NCBI GenBank assembly: GCA_020720965.1
Contig: DYNS01000024.1
Span: 1-14,909 of the forward strand
DNA length: 14,909 nt
Source: Anaerolinea sp.
GTDB lineage: Bacteria > Chloroflexota > Anaerolineae > Anaerolineales > Villigracilaceae
Direction: 5' to 3'
Of this stretch, positions 6,813 through 13,412 are shown in pieces. Under the pieces are notes generated by a model. It saw only the letters and a program-made list of their open reading frames with translations. It ran no database searches and was not told the origin of the DNA. How positions within the stretch are numbered: the first letter of the stretch is position 1; each line of letters begins with the position of its first letter. The translations under genes were made by a program, and so were the position numbers.

Positions 6813-8177
6813 ATGTCTCTCCGCGCCCGTCTTACCCTCTTATACGCTTCCCTGCTCGGCGGCATTCTGTTGCTTTTTGGGGTACTGGTCTACGTCCTCG
6901 TCAGCGCCCTGCTCTTAGACCAGGTAGACCGCACCCTTACCCAAACGGCGCGTAATATTTTACAAAACTCCCGCGTGGGCGCAGTGGGGGAACTCAACGT
7001 CCTCAGCCTGCCCTCCCTGGAACTCAGCGCCAGCGTGTATATCCAATACTGGGATAGCGCCGGAAAACTGCAAATGGCATCGCCGGGCATACGCGGCATT
7101 ACCCAACCTCTGGATGCCCTCGACCTGACCTCCATCAAGCCCGTCTTTCGGGATATTTACATCCAAAACGCCCATCTGCGGGTTCTCACCGTGCCTCTCG
7201 TGGCGGGGGCGCGCCCGGTTGGGACTCTGCAAGCCGCCACCAACCTGGGGCTGGTAGATTCGATTCGGGGGAGCTTACTCACCATCCTGCTCAGTCTCAC
7301 CGTTGCCTCCATGGCAATTGCCGCCGCCGCCTCCTGGCTCTCCATCGAACAGGCGCTTGCTCCCCTGCAAACCGCCACCGAAACCGCCGAACAAATTACC
7401 CGCGCCGATGACCTCTCCCGCCGCATTCCCTATCACGGCGCAGCGGAAGATGAAATTGGCTCCCTGTTACAGGCATTTAACCGCACCCTGGAAAGGCTGG
7501 AGAACCTCTTCACCTCCCAGCAGCGTTTTTTGGCGGATGTCTCTCACGAACTCCGCACCCCGCTGACCGTCATCAAAGGCAACGCCGATTTAATCCGCAA
7601 ATTCGGTCCAGACGAAGAATCTCTCGCCTCCATCAAAGAAGAAGCCGACCGTCTTACCCGCATGGTGGGTGACTTGCTTCTGCTGGCGCAAGCCGAATCC
7701 GGCGCTTTGCCGCTTACCTTGCGTTCTTTGGCATTGGATGAGTTGGTGACGGATGTTTTTCAGCAAATGCGGGTGCTGGCAGGCGAAAAAGTGCGCCTGA
7801 AACTGACCGAAATTGATATGATTCTGGTGCAAGGCGATAAAGACCGCCTCAAACAAGTCCTCATCAACCTCATCTCCAACGCCATCCAATACACGCCTCC
7901 TGGCGGGAACGTGTACGTCAGCCTTGCAAAAGCCGGAGCCTTTGCCCGCCTCATCGTGCGGGATACCGGACCAGGCATCCCCGCCGCCGATTTGCCCCAC
8001 ATCTTCGACCGCTTCTACCGGGGCGAAAAATCCCGTACCCGCTCTAAAGGCAGCGGGTTTGGCTTGGGGCTATCCATTGCCTCCTTCATCGTTCAGGCGC
8101 ACGGCGGGCGCATCGAAGCCAGCGCCCAGGAAGGCGCAGGCACAACCTTTGCCGTGTACCTGCCCCTGGAGGAATAA
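6813..8177 (+). CDS. Membrane sensor histidine kinase, partner of the OmpR-type regulator
   Basis: 454 residues. TM1 (about 10-35), an extracytoplasmic sensor region of about 115 residues with no domain I recognise, TM2 (about 154-178), a HAMP linker (to about 232), then the kinase core. The phospho-acceptor is H245 in FLADVSHELRTPLTVIKGN. The ATP-binding domain shows the N box (LKQVLINLISNAIQYTPPGG), G1 and F boxes (RDTGPGIPAADLPHIFDRFYRG) and G2 box (GSGFGLGLSIASFIV), all intact. It should sense an envelope signal and phosphorylate the regulator encoded just upstream. The start at 6813 gives a short cytoplasmic N-terminus (MSLRARLTLLYAS) typical of this class. It has no Shine-Dalgarno site, consistent with leaderless translation. 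The stop codon overlaps the A-run of the facing rrf2 terminator. Confidence 0.94.
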   Translation: MSLRARLTLLYASLLGGILLLFGVLVYVLVSALLLDQVDRTLTQTARNILQNSRVGAVGELNVLSLPSLELSASVYIQYWDSAGKLQMASPGIRGITQPLDALDLTSIKPVFRDIYIQNAHLRVLTVPLVAGARPVGTLQAATNLGLVDSIRGSLLTILLSLTVASMAIAAAASWLSIEQALAPLQTATETAEQITRADDLSRRIPYHGAAEDEIGSLLQAFNRTLERLENLFTSQQRFLADVSHELRTPLTVIKGNADLIRKFGPDEESLASIKEEADRLTRMVGDLLLLAQAESGALPLTLRSLALDELVTDVFQQMRVLAGEKVRLKLTEIDMILVQGDKDRLKQVLINLISNAIQYTPPGGNVYVSLAKAGAFARLIVRDTGPGIPAADLPHIFDRFYRGEKSRTRSKGSGFGLGLSIASFIVQAHGGRIEASAQEGAGTTFAVYLPLEE

Positions 8178-8207
8178 AAATCCCCTGCCGCCCAAAGGCG
8201 CAGGGGA
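8176..8207 (-). terminator. Intrinsic terminator of the rrf2 gene
   Basis: An 11-pair stem with one bulged base (arms 8181-8192 and 8197-8207, outer arm TCCCCTG/CAGGGGA) has a four-base loop. On the minus strand it is followed by five T (8180-8176). The plus side has no T run, so it serves the rrf2 gene best. The hairpin could still slow kinase transcription coming the other way. Confidence 0.8.
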
Positions 8208-8233
8208 GGTACGAGTCGGGTTGGGGGGCGTGC

Positions 8234-8638
8234 CTAATGCCCGGCGGCAAACTGAGCAAAATTGGTGGAGCGCAGCCGGGTCACCAACTCATCCTGGGCG
8301 TCGCACCAAATGGGGCGCAGAGGGCAATCCCCGCTAAAAGAGCAGGCACCTGCGTCATTGACGCATTCGTTCAGCGCAATGGGTCCGTCAATGGCTTCCA
8401 CAACATCCAACAGGGTAATGTCTTTGGGTGCGCGAGCCAGAGTAACGCCGCCCCTCGCCCCGCGTGAAGTTTGTAAAAGCCCGGCAATGGACAACTGCGA
8501 AATAATTTTTGCCAAAAACGAGGGCGGAATGCGCTGCTCTTGGGCAATTTGGCTGGTTGCGGCGCGTTCTTCCGGCGCGAGTTTGGCAATATGTAACACA
8601 GCGCGGATGGCATAGTCGGCTTGGCGGGTAATTTGCAT
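8234..8638 (-). CDS. Rrf2-family regulator, probable Fe-S cluster sensor
   Basis: 134 residues. An N-terminal winged helix begins MQITRQADYAIRAVLHIA and continues through TSQIAQEQRIPPSFLAKIISQLSIAGLLQTSRGARGGVTLAR, the classic Rrf2 DNA-binding segment. IDGPIALNECV leads into a cysteine cluster at C92, C99 and C105, with a fourth at C112. IscR and NsrR ligate their cluster with three cysteines at nearly the same positions, so a [2Fe-2S] or [4Fe-4S] sensor of redox state, NO or iron-sulfur status is likely. The first gap is six residues rather than IscR's five. No isc/suf genes lie nearby. An AGAGG site stands six bases before the start. It is divergent from clpC, and a strong palindrome in its promoter suggests autoregulation. 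Confidence 0.9.
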   Translation of the reverse strand: MQITRQADYAIRAVLHIAKLAPEERAATSQIAQEQRIPPSFLAKIISQLSIAGLLQTSRGARGGVTLARAPKDITLLDVVEAIDGPIALNECVNDAGACSFSGDCPLRPIWCDAQDELVTRLRSTNFAQFAAGH

Positions 8639-8664
8639 GGGTTGCCTCTGATTATTCTGCTAAG

Positions 8665-8690
8665 TTTATCTTTTTTATAAAAAAGGTAAA
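8665..8690. promoter_or_regulatory. Long palindrome at the rrf2 promoter, candidate operator
   Basis: A perfect 16-base palindrome (8670-8685; C, six T, AT, six A, G) extends to 26 bases with only one non-Watson-Crick pair (T-G). The outer arms are TTTAT and a GTAAA end. On the minus strand it contains TATAAA, a possible rrf2 -10, with TATACA 18 bases upstream as a -35. A bound dimer here would block rrf2 transcription. Confidence 0.5.
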
Positions 8691-8698
8691 TTTCACCT
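8684..8698. promoter_or_regulatory. Second dyad overlapping the rrf2 palindrome
   Basis: AGGTAAATTTCACCT is an imperfect inverted repeat with six of seven pairs matching around a central T. It overlaps the preceding palindrome by seven bases and lies between the candidate -35 and -10 of rrf2. It may be a separate regulator site. Confidence 0.4.
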
Positions 8699-8705
8699 GT
8701 ATAAG

Positions 8706-8761
8706 CCATATTTTATGGGCGGGCGTACAACTTCACAAGTGAACATCGTCACCCATATGGG
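8706..8761. promoter_or_regulatory. Cluster of three inverted repeats upstream of clpC
   Basis: Three perfect dyads lie here. CCATA-3-TATGG is at 8706-8718, TTCAC-2-GTGAA at 8732-8743, and CCCATATGGG at 8752-8761, the last flanked by GTCA and, one base off, TGAC. The first and third share CCATA/TATGG half-sites with different spacing. They lie about 75-130 bases upstream of the clpC -10. None matches the CtsR or CIRCE operators as I know them. Confidence 0.4.
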
Positions 8762-8812
8762 ATGACCTTTTGCCAGCAAAACCCCGCGCCAAACTCTAAT
8801 CAGATTCATACG

Positions 8813-8840
8813 ATGACCGTTTGGGCTTTTTTGGTACAAT
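8813..8840 (+). promoter_or_regulatory. clpC promoter (extended -10)
   Basis: TGGTACAAT (8832-8840) is an extended -10 with a five-of-six hexamer. ATGACC at 8813-8818 is a four-of-six -35 at 16 bases. The predicted start near 8847 leaves a leader of about 39 bases containing the GAGGAG Shine-Dalgarno site (8870-8875), ten bases before the ATG. Confidence 0.65.
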
Positions 8841-8885
8841 CAATCCCGACCTTTCTTGTCGAATTGGTTGAGGAGTTATTAATTT

Positions 8886-11390
8886 ATGGCAGCAATGGAA
8901 CGCTTTACCCAAAGAGCTCGCCGGGTGCTAACCCTGGCTCATACCGAGGCTGAACAGTCTCGGCATACTTACGTTGGAACAGAACACCTTCTCATCGGGC
9001 TGATGGAAGAAGAAGGCGGCATTGCCGGGCGAGTCCTGCGCGAGATGGGGCTGGATTCTCAGCGCCTGCGCGAGATTGTTCAGCGCATTAGCCCGCCCGG
9101 AAAAACCGCCCCCGAAGGGAAGATTGAACTTTCTGCCGATACGCAGCAAGTGCTGGAATACGCAGTGGATGAAGCCCGCCGAATGGGGCATCACTACATT
9201 GGCACGGAGCATTTGCTTTTGGGGCTCATCCGCACGGATGGACCCGCCATGGAAACCCTGCGCCGCCTGGGCATTACCCCGGATGAAATCCGCCGCCAAA
9301 CCCGGCGCATTTTGCAGGAATCTTCTCCCAGCACACCGCCCGCCAACCCGCCCAACCTTCCGGGCAGGGAACCCGCTCGTGCCGCAGCCGGTCAGTCTCA
9401 GCCCCAGGGCAAGACCCCGCTGGTGGACCAACTGGCAACCGACCTGACGAGCAAAGCCGAGCAAGCCAAGCTGGACCCTGTCATTGGCAGACAGATGGAA
9501 ATTGAGCGGGTCATCCAGATTTTGGCGCGCCGCACCAAAAACAACCCCGCCCTCATCGGCGAGCCGGGGGTGGGTAAAACTGCCATTGTGGAAGGGCTTG
9601 CTCAACGGATTGTGGATGGAGACGTGCCAGCCCCGCTGATGAACAAGCGCGTGCTTCAGTTGGATGTCGGCTCTTTGGTTGCCGGGACCATGTACAGGGG
9701 TCAGTTTGAAGAGCGACTCAAGCGCGTTATAGACGAAATGAAACAATCCGGGTCGATTCTGTTCATAGACGAGGTTCACATGCTGGTCGGGGCAGGCGCA
9801 GCCGGTTCCAGCGTGGATGCTGCCAATATTCTCAAACCCGCCCTCTCGCGGGGAGAGCTTCAGGTCATCGGAGCAACGACCCTGGATGAATACCGCAAAC
9901 ACATCGAATCGGATGCGGCGCTGGAGAGGCGTTTCCAGCAGGTGCAGGTGGACGAACCCTCCGAAGCCGAGACGATTGAAATTCTGAAAGGGATTCGCGG
10001 CGCTTACGAGGAACATCACAAACTGGTTATTTCAGACGAAGCCCTGGTCGCCGCCGCTCATCTTTCCAGCCGTTACGTTACCGAGCGTTTTCTGCCGGAC
10101 AAAGCCATAGACCTGATTGACGAATCCTCCTCGCGGGTGCGGATGTATAAATCCCCCGCCGCCAAGCAGGCAAAAGACCTCTTCTCGCAACTGCGGGAGG
10201 TGCGCCATAGCCGCTCTTTGGCGCAGGAAGAAGGCAACCAGGAAGAAGTGCGAACCTGGCAGGAGCGCGAAATTGGCATCGAAAATCAGTTGGAGCGTTT
10301 GCGTACCGGTTGGGATAGGGCAACCAGCCCGGTTGTCACCGCCGAGGACATTGCCGAGGTTGTGGCAATGTGGACAGGCGTTCCGGTGATGCAAATTGCC
10401 CAGGAAGAATCCGAGCGCTTGCTGCGGATGGAGGACGAACTGAAAGCCTCCATCATCGGGCAGGATGACGCCATTGTCGCCATCTCCCGCGCTGTGCGCC
10501 GCGCCCGCGCCGGGTTAAAAGACCCGCGCCGCCCCATCGGCTCTTTCATCTTCCTCGGACCAACCGGGGTGGGTAAAACCGAGCTGACCAAAGCCCTGGC
10601 AAAGTTTATGTTCGGCGCAGAAGATGCCGCTTTGCAGTTGGATATGTCCGAGTTTATGGAAAGGCACACCGCCAGTCGCCTGGTGGGCGCGCCTCCCGGC
10701 TATGTCGGCTACGAGGATGCCGGGCAGTTAACCGAAGCCCTGCGCCGCCGCCCCTACTCCATTGTTGTCTTTGACGAGATTGAAAAGGCACACGGCGAAG
10801 TTCACAACATGCTCTTGCAAATTATGGAAGAAGGGCACCTCTCGGATGCCAAAGGGCGCAAAGTGGACTTCCGCAATGCCATCATCGTGATGACCTCCAA
10901 CGTAGGCGCGGATATGATTAAAAAACACGCCGCGCTTGGGTTCTCCCTCAAGCGTGATGAAGCCACCGAGGAGCGCCTCAGTTACGAGGACATGCGTAAG
11001 AAACTGACCGAAACCCTCAAGCGCGCCTTCCGCCCGGAATTTATCAACCGCTTGGATAGCGTCATCGTCTTCCGCTCCCTCAACAAGGAAGACATTCAGC
11101 GCATTGTCAAACTGGAACTGGAGAAAGTCGCCGCCCGTCTCACCGAACACAACCTCAGCCTCACCGCCACCCCCGCCGCCCTCAGCCTGCTTGCCGAGCA
11201 AGGTTTTGACGCGGAAATGGGCGCCCGCCCTCTGCGCCGAATCATCCAGAACCGGGTCGAAGACCCTCTTTCCGATAACCTGCTTTCCGGCTCCTTTACG
11301 GATGGCGACCAAATCGAAGTGGATGCCAACCCGGAAGGCGAATTTATCCTGCACCGCGCTCTTGTCCCAGAGCCGGAACCTGGCGTTTGA
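8886..11390 (+). CDS. clpC: ClpC-type Hsp100 AAA+ unfoldase
   Basis: 834 residues, full length for ClpC, which unfolds substrates and feeds them to the ClpP peptidase. The N-domain (about 1-140, two repeats each with a GTEHLL motif) is followed by a proline-rich linker (about 148-175). AAA+ domain 1 has Walker A GEPGVGKTA (K231) and Walker B FIDE (E296). A short coiled-coil middle domain (about 420-475) follows. Domain 2 has GPTGVGKTE (K564) and VFDEIE (E631), then RPEFINRLD and a GARPLRR sensor-2 region. The loop expected to dock on ClpP reads LGF (684-686), close to the VGF of Bacillus ClpC; ClpB lacks this loop. The middle domain is the short ClpC form. No ctsR, mcsA or mcsB is present. 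Start 8886 is favoured by GAGGAG; a second ATG three codons on is too far from it. Confidence 0.96.
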   Translation: MAAMERFTQRARRVLTLAHTEAEQSRHTYVGTEHLLIGLMEEEGGIAGRVLREMGLDSQRLREIVQRISPPGKTAPEGKIELSADTQQVLEYAVDEARRMGHHYIGTEHLLLGLIRTDGPAMETLRRLGITPDEIRRQTRRILQESSPSTPPANPPNLPGREPARAAAGQSQPQGKTPLVDQLATDLTSKAEQAKLDPVIGRQMEIERVIQILARRTKNNPALIGEPGVGKTAIVEGLAQRIVDGDVPAPLMNKRVLQLDVGSLVAGTMYRGQFEERLKRVIDEMKQSGSILFIDEVHMLVGAGAAGSSVDAANILKPALSRGELQVIGATTLDEYRKHIESDAALERRFQQVQVDEPSEAETIEILKGIRGAYEEHHKLVISDEALVAAAHLSSRYVTERFLPDKAIDLIDESSSRVRMYKSPAAKQAKDLFSQLREVRHSRSLAQEEGNQEEVRTWQEREIGIENQLERLRTGWDRATSPVVTAEDIAEVVAMWTGVPVMQIAQEESERLLRMEDELKASIIGQDDAIVAISRAVRRARAGLKDPRRPIGSFIFLGPTGVGKTELTKALAKFMFGAEDAALQLDMSEFMERHTASRLVGAPPGYVGYEDAGQLTEALRRRPYSIVVFDEIEKAHGEVHNMLLQIMEEGHLSDAKGRKVDFRNAIIVMTSNVGADMIKKHAALGFSLKRDEATEERLSYEDMRKKLTETLKRAFRPEFINRLDSVIVFRSLNKEDIQRIVKLELEKVAARLTEHNLSLTATPAALSLLAEQGFDAEMGARPLRRIIQNRVEDPLSDNLLSGSFTDGDQIEVDANPEGEFILHRALVPEPEPGV

Positions 11391-11410
11391 CCTTTTCTGC
11401 TGTCTCTTTT

Positions 11411-11450
11411 GCCGGGGGTGCCATCCCCCGGCTTCTTTTTAATATTTTTT
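11411..11450 (+). terminator. Intrinsic terminator after clpC
   Basis: GCCGGGGG (11411-11418) pairs with CCCCCGGC (11425-11432) over a six-base loop. A T-rich tail with runs of five and six T runs to 11450. The msrA Shine-Dalgarno site begins at the very next base. Confidence 0.92.
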
Positions 11451-11455
11451 GGAGG
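11451..11455 (+). promoter_or_regulatory. Shine-Dalgarno site of msrA
   Basis: GGAGG four bases before the ATG at 11460. It sets the start there rather than at the in-frame ATG at 11409, which would place terminator DNA inside the protein. Confidence 0.85.
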
Positions 11456-11459
11456 AACC

Positions 11460-12023
11460 ATGACAAACCCAACCCTACAAACCGCCGTCCTTGCGGGCGG
11501 GTGCTTCTGGTGTCTGGAAGCCGTTTTCGATGACCTGGTCGGCGTTATCTCAGTCGAATCGGGCTATGCAGGCGGCGAGGTTGCCAACCCCACCTATCAG
11601 CATGTTTGCACCGGCGAAACCGGTCACGCCGAGGTTATCCGCGTCACCTTCGACCCGGCGCTCCTCTCCTATCGCAGCCTGCTCAACGTCTTCTTCGCCG
11701 TTCACGACCCCACCAGCCTCAACCGCCAGGGCAACGATGTCGGCACTCAATACCGTTCCGCCATTTTTTACCTGGGAGAAGAACAAAAACAAATTGCCCA
11801 AGCCACCCTCAGCGAACTTTCGCAGGCGGGTATTTGGCAGGGCAAACTGGTGACAGAACTGACCCCCTTGGACACGTTCTACATGGCAGAAGACTATCAC
11901 CAGGAATACTTTGCCAACCACCCCAACCAACCTTACTGCATGGCGGTTGTCGCGCCCAAAGTTGCCAAGTTCAAAAAACAATTCGTATCCACCTTGCCCC
12001 TCAAAAGCGCCGCCAAAACCTGA
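11460..12023 (+). CDS. msrA: Peptide-methionine (S)-S-oxide reductase MsrA
   Basis: 187 residues, usual for a single-domain MsrA, which reduces methionine-S-sulfoxide in oxidised proteins using thioredoxin. The catalytic motif GGCFWCLEAVF gives nucleophile C15 (with C18 beside it). The family segments SGYAGG, GETGHAEVIRVTFDP and the block HDPTSLNRQGNDVGTQYRS all follow. HQEYFANHPNQPYC near the end carries a further cysteine likely to act in resolution. No MsrB domain is fused and no msrB gene lies beside it. It follows clpC across a terminator and precedes purB by six bases, so msrA and purB are probably co-transcribed. No distinct promoter was recognised between clpC and msrA. Expression may depend on read-through or on a promoter inside clpC. 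Confidence 0.95.
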   Translation: MTNPTLQTAVLAGGCFWCLEAVFDDLVGVISVESGYAGGEVANPTYQHVCTGETGHAEVIRVTFDPALLSYRSLLNVFFAVHDPTSLNRQGNDVGTQYRSAIFYLGEEQKQIAQATLSELSQAGIWQGKLVTELTPLDTFYMAEDYHQEYFANHPNQPYCMAVVAPKVAKFKKQFVSTLPLKSAAKT

Positions 12024-12029
12024 ACCACC

Positions 12030-13412
12030 ATGCAAAACTTTGACCTTTATCAATCCCCCTTCTCCTGGCGTTACGGCAGCCCCGCCATGCGCCAAATCTG
12101 GTCCGAGGCGCAAAAACGCCGCCTTTGGCGCCGCATTTGGCTGGCGCTGGCAGAAACCCAAACCGCCTATGGGCTAACCACCCCTCAGCAGGTGCAAGAC
12201 CTGCAAGCCCACCTGGATGAGATAAACCTGCCCCGCGCCCTGCAGATTGAAGCCGAAATTCAACACGACCTGATGGCGGAAGTGCGAACCTTCGCCGAGC
12301 AAGCCCCCCTCGGCGGCGGAATCATTCACCTGGGCGCAACCTCGATGGATATTGAAGACAACGCCGATGCCCTGCGCCTGCGCTCCGCGCTGGAAGAACT
12401 GCTCCTCAGCCTCAACGCCACCCTCGCCACCCTCGGCAGGCTCATCGAACAATATGCCGACACCCCCCTCATCGCCTTCACCCACATCCAACCCGCCGAA
12501 CCCTCCACCCTCGGCTACCGCCTCGCCCAATATGCTCAAGACCTGCTGGAAGACCGCCAAGCCCTGCAACAACAGCGGGACGCGGTGCGCGGCAAGGGCT
12601 TTAAGGGCGCGGTTGGAACCAGCGCCAGTTACGCTGAACTGCTGGGAGAAGAAAACCTGACCGCCTTTGAAGAAGAACTAAGCCGCCGCCTAAACCTGCC
12701 CTTTTACCCGGTTACCACCCAAACCTACCCCCGCAAACAAGATTACACCATCCTCAGCGCCCTCGCCGGGTTGGGGCAATCGCTTTACAAAATGGCATTC
12801 GACCTGCGCCTGTTGCAATCTCCCCCGCTGGGAGAACTCTCCGAACCCTTTGGCAGTAAACAAGTTGGCTCTTCTGCCATGCCTTTCAAACGCAACCCCA
12901 TTCGCGCCGAAAAAATCAACTCTCTGGGGCGTTACCTGGCGCAGATGCCGCGCATCGCCTGGGATAACGCGGCTCACAGCCTGCTGGAGCGCACCCTGGA
13001 CGATTCTGCCAACCGCCGCACCATTCTGCCCGAAGCCTTCCTCGCCGCCGATGAGATGCTTCGCACCATGCACAGCATTCTTAGCGGCTTGCGGGTGGAT
13101 GAATCCGCGCTGAGGCGCAACCTGCAAACCTATGGACCTTTCGCCGCTACCGAGCGGGCGCTGATGGCAGCCGTCAAAGCCGGGGCAGACCGTCAGGAGA
13201 TGCACGAGTGCATCCGCGAGCAGTCTATGCAAGCCTGGGAAGCGATTCGGCGCGGCGACCCGAATCCGTTGGCGAGCCTTTTGGCGGAAGATGCCCAACT
13301 GCGCCGCTATCTTTCGGCGCAGGAGATTCTCGCGCTGATGGATTACACCCATCACCTTGGCAGCGCCCCCGCCCGCGCCCGCGCTTTGGGCAGGCTTTGC
13401 CAGACAGGCTAA
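12030..13412 (+). CDS. purB: Adenylosuccinate lyase
   Basis: 460 residues of the fumarase/aspartase superfamily. It cleaves SAICAR to AICAR and adenylosuccinate to AMP, releasing fumarate, in purine synthesis. The N-terminus YQSPFSWRYGSPAMRQIWSE is the adenylosuccinate-lyase opening rather than argininosuccinate lyase. HLGATSMDIEDNADALRLRSAL, H152 in FTHIQPAEPSTLG, the signature loop GSSAMPFKRNP (S281-S282) and LLERTLDDSANRR are all present. The protein most resembles the eukaryote-like PurB branch (SSAMP-x-KRNP, ERTLDDSANRR). There is no Shine-Dalgarno sequence before the ATG, which stands six bases after the msrA stop, so translation may be coupled. Its stop codon overlaps that of the facing cyclase gene. 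Confidence 0.95.
   Translation: MQNFDLYQSPFSWRYGSPAMRQIWSEAQKRRLWRRIWLALAETQTAYGLTTPQQVQDLQAHLDEINLPRALQIEAEIQHDLMAEVRTFAEQAPLGGGIIHLGATSMDIEDNADALRLRSALEELLLSLNATLATLGRLIEQYADTPLIAFTHIQPAEPSTLGYRLAQYAQDLLEDRQALQQQRDAVRGKGFKGAVGTSASYAELLGEENLTAFEEELSRRLNLPFYPVTTQTYPRKQDYTILSALAGLGQSLYKMAFDLRLLQSPPLGELSEPFGSKQVGSSAMPFKRNPIRAEKINSLGRYLAQMPRIAWDNAAHSLLERTLDDSANRRTILPEAFLAADEMLRTMHSILSGLRVDESALRRNLQTYGPFAATERALMAAVKAGADRQEMHECIREQSMQAWEAIRRGDPNPLASLLAEDAQLRRYLSAQEILALMDYTHHLGSAPARARALGRLCQTG

Noticed and set aside
8641..8885. CIRCE or CtsR operator upstream of clpC
   Set aside because: No TTAGCACTC-type inverted repeat and no tandem GGTCAAA-like heptamers were found; the dyads present are different.
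8762..8953. 63-codon plus-strand frame over the clpC promoter
   Set aside because: Covers the promoter and clpC start in another frame and has no ribosome site.
8928..10019. 363-codon open frame antisense to clpC
   Set aside because: It lies wholly opposite an unmistakable clpC, is His/Gly/Phe-rich as expected of a mirrored GC-rich gene, and has no recognisable domain.
11440..11445. TAATAT as a -10 for msrA
   Set aside because: Only four of six matches, inside the terminator T tract, with no -35 at usable distance.
11409..11459. Longer start for msrA
   Set aside because: Its codons are the clpC terminator hairpin; GGAGG precedes the ATG at 11460.
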